This document shows positions 37,701 to 47,812 of a DNA stretch of 64,000 nucleotides, piece after piece. Below the pieces are notes generated by a model, which worked only from the letters and a program-made list of their open reading frames with translations, ran no database searches and had not been told where the DNA came from. The translations under genes and the position numbers were made by a program. The number at the start of each line of letters is the position of its first letter. Within the stretch, counting starts at the first letter, position 1. Location: positions 3,481 to 67,480 of the forward strand of contig WBMV01006603.1 of the NCBI GenBank assembly GCA_013396655.1, in the 5' to 3' direction. Origin of the DNA: Campylorhamphus procurvoides. Its lineage: Eukaryota > Chordata > Aves > Passeriformes > Dendrocolaptidae.

Positions 37701-40127
37701 TGGTTCTTCCTCTGGAGGGAGAGCCCACTGCAAATTTTGTTCAGCCTGAAGGAAGCAAAGGAGTGTCATGGAGCCAAGTGCAAGGCAATTGTGACTCTGC
37801 GGACCCTTAGGTTTCCTGATGAAGCTTCATAGTGTTGTATGAAGCACACTGAAGTGAACATGAACTGGTATTATCTGGGATCTCCTCACCGTGAACACAT
37901 ATGTACCTACTTTTCATGATATATCTCCCTGTGTTAGCAGCTTGGCTGGAGGGTCTCACCAAGAACTTGCCACAGCACTGTCAAAGTATGCAATCACCAA
38001 TTCAACTCCAAGCCTTAATTTCAAAACTACTTTGTGTGTCAAGAACTTTCATGGGGCCATTTAAGCTTATTAAGCTGTAGTCTGGCAAACTAACTTGACA
38101 GAAGTCCAAGAATAATATATCACCTATTTTAACCTCTGCTCACCATTCTTAGATTATACAGGGTGCCTTATCAGCAGTTAAAATCTGGCCCATCTATTAA
38201 AATACCAGCAACGTATCAACACACTTCCTAAGGCACCCAACAAAAATTCAGCAATACCTAGTTCTGCATGAGGGAGAGTTGGGAGAAAAAATAAACAGTC
38301 AAATCCAAAGCTGCTTGCAACACCAACAGGTTTGACATGCTCTATAACAAAAGGAGGAATTAAGAAACTATGAAATGAGATTTTAAAAAGTTTAATAGTG
38401 GGATGACCTCTACCTGCCTACCAGTTTGTAATGCCTGAAGTATTTTAAAAACACCTTCATGCTAGATGGGTGTTTGCTGTTAGGGACCACCATGGAGTCT
38501 TTGTTACACAACAGTCTACAATGGCTGCTTGGCAAAGCAAGAAAATCACAGTGTGCCAGTGACACTCACGTAGAAGAAAGCTAGTCAGGAATTATGCTGC
38601 AGAGCACTCTGAACACATCAACAGTTATTGCTAGGTTTTGACTCAGTGTTTCCAAGGTCAACTATGAGAGGGACTGAGTCCTTAAAACAGATTCTGTTCA
38701 GTTCCAGCTGTCCAACTCCTTCCCTTAACCTACAATACTCACCTGTAAGAGGGAATTTGCGTGACAGTCACCATGGGCACAGATGAATGCCCTTTGGTCA
38801 CATCACCAGGCTCCTTTTTGATCTTTTGCTTCAATTTCACTTGGTTCTTTTTCAGAGACGCTTTGGGAGCACCAGAGTTGGCTTCCTCCTCTCCCTTCTC
38901 CTTCACAGTGTCCTCCTGCCCATCACCACTACCAGCTGGAGACCCTTTTTTCACCATTCCAGATGGTGAATGACTCTCACAATAGGCAGTCTTGCGCACA
39001 GTGAATGTCGTGCCGTTGATGCTGGTCTCCCTCATGGGTTCAATCTTCATGAAGAGACCAGCCCTCTGGGCACAAGTGACGTGGAAAGCGGTGTAACAGT
39101 TCACCTTGTGGCATTGGATAGCAGCTCCCATGCCCTTCTGCTTGCAGATACAGCATGTGAGCTTCCACCGAGCTGGAGGGATATTACTGAGCCCTTCAAT
39201 GGGCTCCAGGAAAACAGTGTTTGCAAAGCAGACCTCTGGGATCCAGATGGCACAAACCACATGAGCCCAGCGGCCATCACTAGTCTGCTTGAAGGCTCCA
39301 CCTTTGTTTGGGCAAAGGACACAATCCACGGGTCGAGAAGGGGACTGTAAACAGCAGCGGCAAAGCCACTGCCCCTCAGGGATATAGGGCACACCATAAC
39401 ACTCCTGGTGCACAGCCAGATTGCAGATATCACAGAACAGGATGACATTACTGTTGTGACACTCATCGTCCATGCAGACACAGCAGAAGGCATCCTCATC
39501 AATGAGGGACTGCTGAGCCCCATTGTTCCGGCTCTCAAGGTATGACTCCTTTTCCAACCGATCCACCAGCAGCTCAAAAGTGTCAGCAGAAACTATTCCA
39601 TAGCCATCAGCCCTTCTCTTCTCATTTACCATTTCCAGCCATGCCAGATCCTCCTCATCCATGTCATACTCCACTTCTACATCAAGATCTTCAGGAGGCT
39701 TTTCCATGTACCGATAGTAGGCAGCAGGGAGAGGAGGGGCAATTGGCTGGCTGAAAGAGTCCACCACACGGAAGTTGGGCTGTGGTAAGTGTAAAGTCAT
39801 CCTTGGTGCATGTTTAGAGCAGGACTCCTTCTTCTTGCTTTTGGAAGGTGTTTTCTTAGATTTAGAAGGGAAAAAGGGCTGCTCACTATTTTCCTTGTTG
39901 CTATTGCACTCAGTGATGTCCTGAGCAGTCAACTCATCCTCCGTGATGAGTTTTAAGGGATCGTAGATGCTGATGCGGTGAAGCCGCCCATCAATGTCCA
40001 CCTCCACGATCCGCTGGGCCTGAGCGTACGTTAGCGTCTCCCGAGTCGGGGAGCACTTGAGGCTGTAGGGTGAGGGAGAACGCCTCCCCTCCAAGTTCTG
40101 TTGGGATCTCCTCCGAGGCTTCCTCAT
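22538..40127 (-). CDS. BRPF3: Bromodomain and PHD finger-containing protein 3, complete CDS in 12 coding exons
   Basis: BRPF proteins are nuclear scaffolds of MYST histone acetyltransferases; BRPF3 mainly partners HBO1/KAT7 with ING and MEAF6 subunits. The twelve coding exons join in phase into 1,170 codons plus stop, similar to the roughly 1,200 residues of mammalian BRPF3. Domains in order: a basic N-terminus ([17 protein letters not shown]) and conserved enhancer-of-polycomb-like segment; PHD1 about 215-258 ([14 protein letters not shown], then [17 protein letters not shown]); zinc knuckle about 265-280; PHD2 about 285-384; bromodomain about 560-690 with acetyl-lysine-binding Asn in CMRYNAKD (about 648); a linker carrying [20 protein letters not shown]; and a C-terminal PWWP domain ([15 protein letters not shown] to [11 protein letters not shown]). 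The start is the first ATG after the acceptor and matches the family. One intron uses a GC donor. BRPF1 and BRPF2/BRD1 are less likely, because the linker and C-terminus fit BRPF3. Confidence 0.96.
22722..25371 (-). other. BRPF3: BRPF3 intron between coding exons 11 and 12
   Basis: A 2.65-kb GT-AG intron. No RNA gene or known repeat recognised. Confidence 0.8.
25372..25526 (-). CDS. BRPF3: BRPF3 coding exon 11 (PWWP domain)
   Basis: Encodes [20 protein letters not shown], continuing [20 protein letters not shown] and [12 protein letters not shown] (split). Acceptor TCACTAG, donor GTGAGT. It is not evident as a long open frame; it was found by searching the gap between neighbouring PWWP exons, and the phase fits exactly. 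Confidence 0.95.
25527..27450 (-). other. BRPF3: BRPF3 intron between coding exons 10 and 11
   Basis: A 1.9-kb intron with an A-run near 26295. No other feature recognised. Confidence 0.8.
27451..27548 (-). CDS. BRPF3: BRPF3 coding exon 10 (start of PWWP domain)
   Basis: Encodes [20 protein letters not shown] then [12 protein letters not shown]. Acceptor CCCTTAG, donor GTAAGT. VWAKxxGYPxYPA is the PWWP signature. Confidence 0.95.
27549..29043 (-). other. BRPF3: BRPF3 intron between coding exons 9 and 10
   Basis: A 1.5-kb intron. The minus-strand open frame that runs on past exon 9 to 28583 is intronic read-through. Confidence 0.8.
29044..29141 (-). CDS. BRPF3: BRPF3 coding exon 9
   Basis: Encodes [20 protein letters not shown] then [12 protein letters not shown]. 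Acceptor TCTAACAG, donor GTGAGA. It forms the basic linker before the PWWP domain. Confidence 0.94.
29142..30663 (-). other. BRPF3: BRPF3 intron between coding exons 8 and 9
   Basis: A 1.5-kb GT-AG intron with no recognised feature. Confidence 0.8.
30664..30757 (-). CDS. BRPF3: BRPF3 coding exon 8
   Basis: Encodes [20 protein letters not shown] then [10 protein letters not shown], with split codons at both ends. Acceptor TTGGCAG, donor GTAAGT. Its phases match exon 7 and exon 9. Confidence 0.93.
30758..32409 (-). other. BRPF3: BRPF3 intron between coding exons 7 and 8
   Basis: A 1.65-kb intron that begins GTAAGG. A truncated CR1 element occupies its first part (about 32290-32400). Confidence 0.85.
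32290..32400 (-). mobile_element. CR1 LINE 3'-end fragment inside BRPF3 intron
   Basis: On the minus strand this reads as the typical avian CR1 3' terminus: a GTTGGACTCGATGATC block, then AGAGGTCTTTTCCAACC, then a degenerate ATTCTGTG-like end. It is 5'-truncated to about 110 bp and lies in the same orientation as the gene. Its 5' edge is within roughly 10-20 bases of the exon 7 donor. Confidence 0.88.
32410..32910 (-). CDS. BRPF3: BRPF3 coding exon 7 (linker with basic motif)
   Basis: A 501-base exon from [20 protein letters not shown] to RQAGQR. It includes [20 protein letters not shown], a segment conserved among BRPF proteins. Acceptor CCTTTAGCAG, donor GTAAGG at 32409. An internal GTAAGT donor at 32799-32798 would remove exactly 390 bases in frame. 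Confidence 0.93.
33078..33344 (-). CDS. BRPF3: BRPF3 coding exon 6
   Basis: Encodes [20 protein letters not shown], a probable helix [20 protein letters not shown] and [20 protein letters not shown], then an acidic stretch. Acceptor GATGCAG, donor GTGAGA. Helical and basic, it links the bromodomain to the variable linker. Confidence 0.95.
33345..34465 (-). other. BRPF3: BRPF3 intron between coding exons 5 and 6
   Basis: A 1.1-kb GT-AG intron. Nothing else recognised. Confidence 0.85.
34466..34778 (-). CDS. BRPF3: BRPF3 coding exon 5 (bromodomain core)
   Basis: Encodes [20 protein letters not shown] through [20 protein letters not shown] to [12 protein letters not shown]. It contains the PMDF motif of the ZA loop and the conserved asparagine (YNAKD) that contacts acetyl-lysine. 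The acceptor is TGTTTAG, and the upstream intron has a GC donor. Confidence 0.96.
34779..35154 (-). other. BRPF3: BRPF3 GC-AG intron between coding exons 4 and 5
   Basis: A 376-base intron whose donor reads GAG|GCAAGT. Only this GC donor joins LSE to VPDY in frame. The nearby GTGAGG would shift the frame, destroying the bromodomain. Confidence 0.88.
35155..35283 (-). CDS. BRPF3: BRPF3 coding exon 4 (N-terminal part of bromodomain)
   Basis: 43 whole codons, [20 protein letters not shown] then [20 protein letters not shown] and LSE. Acceptor TTCCCAG. This is the first helix of the bromodomain and the start of its ZA loop. Confidence 0.95.
35284..36014 (-). other. BRPF3: BRPF3 intron between coding exons 3 and 4
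   Basis: A 731-base intron with donor GTGCGT. Nothing else recognised. Confidence 0.85.
36015..36146 (-). CDS. BRPF3: BRPF3 coding exon 3
   Basis: 44 whole codons, [20 protein letters not shown] then [20 protein letters not shown] and KREQ. It is strongly helical and charged. Acceptor CTTACAG. It precedes the bromodomain in all BRPF proteins. Confidence 0.95.
36147..37588 (-). other. BRPF3: BRPF3 intron between coding exons 2 and 3
   Basis: A 1.4-kb intron opening with the rather weak donor GTACTG. No other feature recognised. Confidence 0.85.
37589..37745 (-). CDS. BRPF3: BRPF3 coding exon 2
   Basis: Encodes [20 protein letters not shown] then [20 protein letters not shown] and [12 protein letters not shown]. 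Acceptor TCCTTCAG. This segment between PHD2 and the bromodomain contains the conserved HNYWLLKRQ. Confidence 0.95.
37746..38742 (-). other. BRPF3: BRPF3 intron between coding exons 1 and 2
   Basis: A 997-base GT-AG intron with donor GTGAGT. Nothing else recognised. Confidence 0.85.
38743..40127 (-). CDS. BRPF3: BRPF3 coding exon 1 (start codon, PHD1-zinc knuckle-PHD2)
   Basis: The coding part of an exon spanning 38743-40145. The ATG at 40127 follows 18 bases of 5' UTR after the acceptor TTGTTCCAG. The open frame continues upstream into the intron, but only [17 protein letters not shown] matches the family start. It encodes 461 residues and two bases, including PHD1 ([13 protein letters not shown]), the zinc knuckle ([14 protein letters not shown]) and PHD2 ([12 protein letters not shown], then [18 protein letters not shown]), and ends in VTQIPSY. 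Confidence 0.96.
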
Positions 40128-40145
40128 CACTGTGGTCCAGAGACC

Positions 40146-42024
40146 CTGGAACAAAACGGGACAGAGGACAGTGTAAGACAAGGAGTCAAGCAAGAAACAG
40201 TGCACACCGAAAAACTCACTCAGTGTTGCAATAGAGCAAATTCCTACTAGAGACTTCTGCAATTTCAGGCTCAATGAGTCTTTATACCTGCTTAGATACA
40301 AGCAGGTAATTGATATATCAACCGTTTCTTGCACTGTGTATCAGAACAATGCATAGCCCCTCCAACTCTCTCTATTGGCAACTGAGAAGAGGTACGTACC
40401 ACCATACCACCAGTGAGAAGAGCTCAAAATAATTTTGCAGTACAGCAGACAAACAATCTGCTGTGAATTCAGATCAGCAAACTATTCAGATACTCTGAAA
40501 TTCAAATACTGTTTATCACATCTGCTTGCACTATTCACATATTAAGCTCACACAAGCCAATGAGTTCTTCTCTGTTCTTTTGCCTGTTGCTTTTCTTTTA
40601 TATACTCCCATTAGCACACAAAATGTGCTGAATGTTTTCTAGTTCAATAGGAATGCACTGTTCAGGTCTTATGAAAGCAGTTTCAATTTTTTTTTTGTCA
40701 CTGAGCTCCAGGTGAGAAAATTAGCAGCTCTCCTTCAGTCCACAAGGAAGCTCCTCCAAGTTTTACACCTAAGATTTGCCATCACCAATTCTTCCATTCC
40801 GACACTGCAAATGCAAAAAGTCCTATAATGAAAAATCATCCTCCAGCTTTGCTTTTCCTTCTCTCACAGATGTAGTTGTTCCTCTCATGGCTCTCCAGAC
40901 AGTGTGTGCTCCCCAACATGGAAAATGGGTCACAAACAGAACCAGAGGATGAACTGAGCAATGAATCAAGATACCAGACGTGTGTCCCTTCTGCTCTTCA
41001 GTGCGATGCACGAGGAAGTGAAGGGGAATGAGCATGGGAACAAGCAGCATGGATCCAAACAGACTTAATAGCTCTGGCTCAGTGTTAGCCCCTCTAGAGT
41101 CGCAAATCACATTCATGCACTTGAGCTGGTTCTGCATGGACAGTCCATAGGAGTACAAGCAGGAAAGCAGCAAGGCAGCTTCCAGACCGCACCAGGAACC
41201 ATGCAATGATATTTGCTCAGAGCTTTAACCAAAAACCCAAGCCATCTCTTCCCTCACACACTGCTGATCAGCAACCCAGACAATTAGTTGAGAGTTGGTT
41301 CCTAACATTTAAGGAGGTGCCTGTCGAAGTGGAGCAGAAGAGAGGCCCGAGGCCGGTGAGATGATCAGATGTGGCAGCAGGACCTCAGTGATATGAGGGC
41401 AAAGAAGGGAGCTAGCAAAGAGGGAAAGCAGAGAGCAAGCTAAGTGAGTAACACAAGCAAGAAGGGAGGGTCAAGGATGGAAGCATGAATTATGGGGAAA
41501 AATGAACTGAGTCTGAAAGAAGTCAGAAAGGAGACAAAGAAAAACAAATATAAATTCTCCTTGAGAAGACAGGCCAGCCCAGAGCTTATCTGTAGCTATG
41601 CAGAGGCCTGAACCTGCACCTCACCCGTATTTAAAGCAATCCACACATTCAGTCCATTTCTGTGGGACCCACAGACAAGAAAACACACTACAAACTCAGA
41701 ATTTGTACTTAGTCAATGCATTCTTTGTTCTCTGTGAAGGACATAGCTCCAGAAACTCTCAATTGCATGAGTCAGAGCAAGCAGCACCTCACAGGACTAG
41801 GACCTACAAGAAGTCCAAGCTTATTCCAAAAAGAAGCAACAAATTCCATGAGCAACATATTTTTCAAGTCCTGGTTCTCTGAACCATGAAATTAAGCCAT
41901 GATACAACATGTGTCTTAATAAACAAACAGACTCTGGAAAGGGTTTCCAAACTATTCCTTGCATCCACAGAAATGAGCTGCAGGAGCCAGTCTCAGTACA
42001 CACACATAATAATGGAGCCTGTAT
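40146..42024 (-). other. BRPF3: 5' part of BRPF3 locus: intron upstream of first coding exon
   Basis: About 1.9 kb of sequence with no supported exon before the duplicated block begins. It is taken as the downstream part of BRPF3 intron 1, because the first coding exon starts at a splice acceptor and therefore needs an upstream noncoding exon. Confidence 0.6.
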
Positions 42025-44426
42025 ACACAATTTTATTTCAGGTGTAAAATATGAGATGACAATTTCTACCTGCAAATATAGGTACCACAAAGTTTCAGAT
42101 GTTTGCCTTGAAACTTTAATCAGTCAATCCACAGACTGCAGCCACTGAACTGCACTTGTCCTAGCTGGGCTCCAATGGCTTCAATGAGCAGGAAAAAGAA
42201 TTTTAAAGTAAGGGCATAAAGATAAGTTGACCATCAAATGGGAAAAAAAAAAGAAAAAACCAGAAAATCCTGCTGACAAACAGCTCTCTTACAATTCTAG
42301 TCAGCACAAGCAAAGAAGATACTGGAGGCAAAAAAGATATATGGGCAAAAATATATTGTAGGATGAAGCAATTATTATGAACTGACCACACCCATAATTA
42401 ATATTGTGTTCAGGAAAAATGATATATTAGCCAACTGCTGAAAGTGCTGAGGGACAAGCAAATTTCGGTGAAACAAGCATCTGAAGGACAGGCTACTTTA
42501 TCTGTTGATGTTAAAAACAAGGGTACAGGGTTCCTTTAGTGGAAAAATCAATATATTTCTATAAAAAAATTACCCAAAGTGGGCTTTCCATCAACTGCCA
42601 TAAAACAACCCCTTTGTAAAACACACAATTACTTAGCATTATGGAGAAGCATCTAAAATGGCATGGAAAATGCTGCCAGCAAGAGCTGAGTGCCTAGGAA
42701 TGTTTTGATTTCCCTGGCACATCTGAAAACACCTCTCAGCTACACATTAAAAAGAATCCCTCTGCAAACAGCATCTGTGAACACTGAAATGCTGAAGATA
42801 CTTGAAGGTGGTGTTAAATGCTATTTCAGACCATGCTGATTCTGTCCTATGGACAAAGGTAACTGATGCGAAAGCACCCATGTAATACCGTATTGGTCAT
42901 TTCCGAGGGTCAGAGGCACCCTCTCACACTGCAGAAGGCCTCCGTCTCCTTCCTAATTCTTCTTCATGCTGCAGTCCTTCCTGATGGCCTTCCCATGCTG
43001 AATAACCAAGGATTTACTTTGGGGCACCAGGTTTCTTTGCTAAAGTGCAGAGGACACAAGGCTGGAGCTCCAGGCAGTAGGGGAGTTTCCTGGCCCTTTC
43101 CACCATGGCTCGGTGACCCCAGTGAAGAACTAGGTCCCTCAATTAAGAACTTCAGCTACTTGCAGCAAGGCGAAGGCCACCTGGACCCTAGTGAGCAGCA
43201 GCAGATGTGAGCAACATGGCTCTTGTTCGACTCTGGTGCACCATGACAACTGCCAGTGGCTATAGCTCATATAATCCTAAACAGTTTGGGATTTGATGTT
43301 ACCAAAAACTGCCTCTCTTTGGGACATCAAGTCAAATACAAGGTCTGGAGACATCCTTCAGCATTCCTGTCCTGTGCCACCAGCCACCCAGTTCCGTGCA
43401 GCCACTTGTGGCTGTTTGCTGGGATTTAAAACCCACTCCTGTGGAATGGAGAACGGACACCCAGAGCTACATAAGAAAGACGCCTGTAAAATAAAAGCAA
43501 CGGATGGGGGGAAGAGGAAAGAAACAACCTGAAACAGTTGCAGCCCCCTTTCCACATTTTGCCGAGGAAATTGCTGCTTCAACTCCCTCCACATTCCCGT
43601 GTCTGTGCTTGCCATAGGTTCATATTGCCATCACACACTTGACACCCACACTGATACCCACAAGAAAGTGCGTCAGTACCCAATAGATGTCATGGAGAGC
43701 TGCCTGCCTTGACACAAACAAAAATCTTTATCGACCCCCTGATATTTCTGTAACCAAGTCAAACCAATAGAAGGGACACCAGGCTGCAACAGACGACCTC
43801 CTTCCAGCGTGGGGAGGGTTGTGAGACCGGCAGTGGATGAAGTTTGAGGTAAAGTCTGGGCTCAGCACCAGACTGTGTGTGCCATGAGCTGTGTCTGGCC
43901 TCAGCAGCAGCTGAGGGAACTATGACGTGTCATGAGCTGTCAGGTGCCGGCGGGAGCTCCTCTCAGGAGCTGCTCTGTGCAGGGACACGGGACCTCTGCA
44001 GGGCACTACAAGAGCCACTAGCGATCTGGGCCAAAGCACAGCAGGGACTCGGACCAAAACGAAGCTGCCCCCGGGAAAGGAGAAGGCGCGGCGGGTGCGT
44101 GCGACGGCCCGCGCCGGTGCCCACAGCCGGTGCCCACAGCCGGGCCTTGCCGAGGCCGAGCAGCCGCTCTCGGCAGAGGGAGAAAGCTCTCCAAGGGAAG
44201 GGACGAGGGCGGAGCAGCGCAAAACAGCGCGCTGCGATCCTAGGAGGCGATTGGCTGCGGCCGCCGCCCATCCCAGCTCCAACCCCGGCAGCGAGGCAAG
44301 GCTTTGCGGGCCCAAAGGGCGGTGCGCTTGGCCCCGCCCGGGCCAATCGCGTAGGAGAAGGTGGGCGGCCCCCGGCGGCGCCGCCAAGAAGAGGGAGCCA
44401 AGATGGCGGCAAGGGGGGGGGCCCGC
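42025..44426. repeat. Large direct duplication, copy 1 (probable assembly artefact)
   Basis: 2,402 bases from ACACAATTTTATTTC to GGGCCCGC that recur as copy 2 immediately after a single N. The only difference I noticed is one base in a homopolymer A-run near 42243. It includes AT-rich intron-like sequence and a CpG island in its last 500 bases. Confidence 0.93.
43930..44426. promoter_or_regulatory. CpG island with CCAAT, GC-box and YY1-like motifs (copy 1)
   Basis: This CpG-dense sequence contains an inverted CCAAT at 44250-44254, a direct CCAAT at 44343-44347, a GC box CCCCGCCC at 44332-44339 and CAAGATGGCGGC at 44399-44410. These motifs are typical of housekeeping promoters. YY1 elements usually lie just downstream of the start site in the sense direction, which here would be the plus strand. 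It is either the BRPF3 promoter region or a bidirectional one. Confidence 0.65.
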
Positions 44427-44427
44427 N
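44427..44427. other. Single N at duplication junction
   Basis: One ambiguous base separates the two copies of the 2.4-kb block. This is typical of a scaffold join of unknown size. Confidence 0.95.
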
Positions 44428-46828
44428 ACACAATTTTATTTCAGGTGTAAAATATGAGATGACAATTTCTACCTGCAAATATAGGTACCACAAAGTTTCA
44501 GATGTTTGCCTTGAAACTTTAATCAGTCAATCCACAGACTGCAGCCACTGAACTGCACTTGTCCTAGCTGGGCTCCAATGGCTTCAATGAGCAGGAAAAA
44601 GAATTTTAAAGTAAGGGCATAAAGATAAGTTGACCATCAAATGGGAAAAAAAAAGAAAAAACCAGAAAATCCTGCTGACAAACAGCTCTCTTACAATTCT
44701 AGTCAGCACAAGCAAAGAAGATACTGGAGGCAAAAAAGATATATGGGCAAAAATATATTGTAGGATGAAGCAATTATTATGAACTGACCACACCCATAAT
44801 TAATATTGTGTTCAGGAAAAATGATATATTAGCCAACTGCTGAAAGTGCTGAGGGACAAGCAAATTTCGGTGAAACAAGCATCTGAAGGACAGGCTACTT
44901 TATCTGTTGATGTTAAAAACAAGGGTACAGGGTTCCTTTAGTGGAAAAATCAATATATTTCTATAAAAAAATTACCCAAAGTGGGCTTTCCATCAACTGC
45001 CATAAAACAACCCCTTTGTAAAACACACAATTACTTAGCATTATGGAGAAGCATCTAAAATGGCATGGAAAATGCTGCCAGCAAGAGCTGAGTGCCTAGG
45101 AATGTTTTGATTTCCCTGGCACATCTGAAAACACCTCTCAGCTACACATTAAAAAGAATCCCTCTGCAAACAGCATCTGTGAACACTGAAATGCTGAAGA
45201 TACTTGAAGGTGGTGTTAAATGCTATTTCAGACCATGCTGATTCTGTCCTATGGACAAAGGTAACTGATGCGAAAGCACCCATGTAATACCGTATTGGTC
45301 ATTTCCGAGGGTCAGAGGCACCCTCTCACACTGCAGAAGGCCTCCGTCTCCTTCCTAATTCTTCTTCATGCTGCAGTCCTTCCTGATGGCCTTCCCATGC
45401 TGAATAACCAAGGATTTACTTTGGGGCACCAGGTTTCTTTGCTAAAGTGCAGAGGACACAAGGCTGGAGCTCCAGGCAGTAGGGGAGTTTCCTGGCCCTT
45501 TCCACCATGGCTCGGTGACCCCAGTGAAGAACTAGGTCCCTCAATTAAGAACTTCAGCTACTTGCAGCAAGGCGAAGGCCACCTGGACCCTAGTGAGCAG
45601 CAGCAGATGTGAGCAACATGGCTCTTGTTCGACTCTGGTGCACCATGACAACTGCCAGTGGCTATAGCTCATATAATCCTAAACAGTTTGGGATTTGATG
45701 TTACCAAAAACTGCCTCTCTTTGGGACATCAAGTCAAATACAAGGTCTGGAGACATCCTTCAGCATTCCTGTCCTGTGCCACCAGCCACCCAGTTCCGTG
45801 CAGCCACTTGTGGCTGTTTGCTGGGATTTAAAACCCACTCCTGTGGAATGGAGAACGGACACCCAGAGCTACATAAGAAAGACGCCTGTAAAATAAAAGC
45901 AACGGATGGGGGGAAGAGGAAAGAAACAACCTGAAACAGTTGCAGCCCCCTTTCCACATTTTGCCGAGGAAATTGCTGCTTCAACTCCCTCCACATTCCC
46001 GTGTCTGTGCTTGCCATAGGTTCATATTGCCATCACACACTTGACACCCACACTGATACCCACAAGAAAGTGCGTCAGTACCCAATAGATGTCATGGAGA
46101 GCTGCCTGCCTTGACACAAACAAAAATCTTTATCGACCCCCTGATATTTCTGTAACCAAGTCAAACCAATAGAAGGGACACCAGGCTGCAACAGACGACC
46201 TCCTTCCAGCGTGGGGAGGGTTGTGAGACCGGCAGTGGATGAAGTTTGAGGTAAAGTCTGGGCTCAGCACCAGACTGTGTGTGCCATGAGCTGTGTCTGG
46301 CCTCAGCAGCAGCTGAGGGAACTATGACGTGTCATGAGCTGTCAGGTGCCGGCGGGAGCTCCTCTCAGGAGCTGCTCTGTGCAGGGACACGGGACCTCTG
46401 CAGGGCACTACAAGAGCCACTAGCGATCTGGGCCAAAGCACAGCAGGGACTCGGACCAAAACGAAGCTGCCCCCGGGAAAGGAGAAGGCGCGGCGGGTGC
46501 GTGCGACGGCCCGCGCCGGTGCCCACAGCCGGTGCCCACAGCCGGGCCTTGCCGAGGCCGAGCAGCCGCTCTCGGCAGAGGGAGAAAGCTCTCCAAGGGA
46601 AGGGACGAGGGCGGAGCAGCGCAAAACAGCGCGCTGCGATCCTAGGAGGCGATTGGCTGCGGCCGCCGCCCATCCCAGCTCCAACCCCGGCAGCGAGGCA
46701 AGGCTTTGCGGGCCCAAAGGGCGGTGCGCTTGGCCCCGCCCGGGCCAATCGCGTAGGAGAAGGTGGGCGGCCCCCGGCGGCGCCGCCAAGAAGAGGGAGC
46801 CAAGATGGCGGCAAGGGGGGGGGCCCGC
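44428..46828. repeat. Large direct duplication, copy 2 (probable assembly artefact)
   Basis: Essentially identical to 42025-44426. The offset is 2,403 bases at the start and 2,402 after one base is missing from a poly-A run near 44645. It continues for four more bases (CTTA) than copy 1 before the N gap. Confidence 0.93.
46332..46828. promoter_or_regulatory. CpG island with CCAAT, GC-box and YY1-like motifs (copy 2)
   Basis: The duplicate of the island at 43930-44426: inverted CCAAT 46652-46656, GC box 46734-46741, CCAAT 46745-46749 and YY1-like CAAGATGGCGGC 46801-46812. One of the two copies probably does not exist in the real genome. Confidence 0.6.
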
Positions 46829-46832
46829 CTTA

Positions 46833-47187
46833 NNNNNNNNNNNNNNNNNNNNNNNNNNNNNNNNNNNNNNNNNNNNNNNNNNNNNNNNNNNNNNNNNNNN
46901 NNNNNNNNNNNNNNNNNNNNNNNNNNNNNNNNNNNNNNNNNNNNNNNNNNNNNNNNNNNNNNNNNNNNNNNNNNNNNNNNNNNNNNNNNNNNNNNNNNNN
47001 NNNNNNNNNNNNNNNNNNNNNNNNNNNNNNNNNNNNNNNNNNNNNNNNNNNNNNNNNNNNNNNNNNNNNNNNNNNNNNNNNNNNNNNNNNNNNNNNNNNN
47101 NNNNNNNNNNNNNNNNNNNNNNNNNNNNNNNNNNNNNNNNNNNNNNNNNNNNNNNNNNNNNNNNNNNNNNNNNNNNNNNNNNNNNNN
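46833..47187. other. Assembly gap of 355 Ns
   Basis: Run of N inside the CpG island. On the minus strand the base sequence just after the gap reads TAAGGCGG, so a donor GTAAG could be cut by the gap edge, with a noncoding BRPF3 exon hidden within it. Confidence 0.98.
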
Positions 47188-47485
47188 CCTCACAGCCCGG
47201 GCCGCTCGGGGTGACGGGGCTGGCGGGGGGTCCCTCAGCGGCCTCACGGCTTCGGCGGGGACCGCTCCCGCCCGTCTCCGCCTCCGCAGCCCTCGGGGCA
47301 GAGCGCTCCGCGGAGCCGCGGCGCTGTCCTGGCTGCGAGCGGCCGAGAGCGCTGCCCCCGCTCCTCGCCGCGTCCGGCCTCGCGGGTGGAGGGTGGGAGC
47401 TTCGGCACGGCCGTAGGGCCCCATCCCAGGCCCTGCCTTGCAGCCGGGAGCCCTCAGGCCGCTGCAGGTGGGAGTTCTGTCCCAG
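47188..47485. promoter_or_regulatory. Right half of CpG island
   Basis: 300 bases of very G+C-rich, CpG-dense sequence following the gap, with no supported coding frame. Together with the left part it would make an island of at least 1.1 kb, probably the BRPF3 promoter. Confidence 0.6.
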
Positions 47486-47811
47486 GCTCATTGGGGTGTC
47501 TTCATCTTGCACCCAGTTTTTGCAGGAAGCATGGGATCCCACAAAACCTGCTGGAGCACTGCCAGATGCCAGAGAACCTGTAGCTTTGTCTCTGCTACTG
47601 TTCGCCTAAACAAGCAACATCAAACAAACGATGTGAACAGCCAGAGCTTTTATTTATTTTCTAGACCAGTCCTTAAGGTCCAGATGGCCTCCTAACATGC
47701 ATAGAGGCGTGACCGGGCAGACTAGAGAGAAGGACTGAGGAATGAACAAGGAAAAAGTTACCTTTGTAACAGAGAGAAGTGATGACATAGAGACTGCAGA
47801 GGCTCCTACAT
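47486..47811. repeat. 326-bp direct duplication, copy 1
   Basis: From GCTCATTGGGGTGTC to GGCTCCTACAT. It is repeated with no difference seen at 47963-48288, and a single N follows at 47812. Confidence 0.93.
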
Positions 47812-47812
47812 N

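Noticed and set aside
38739..40334. Upstream extension of the BRPF3 frame to an ATG at 40334
   Set aside because: The 69 extra codons run through the intron and the TTGTTCCAG acceptor. The conserved family start is at 40127.
43877..44551. 224-codon plus-strand frame in the CpG island
   Set aside because: G+C-rich sequence lacks stops by chance. The frame crosses the N junction into AT-rich sequence, and both strands are open. No domain is visible.
46279..47609. Open frames of 217-406 codons across the N gap
   Set aside because: Most of their length is unknown residues from the 355-N run, and the flanks are CpG-island sequence with no protein features.
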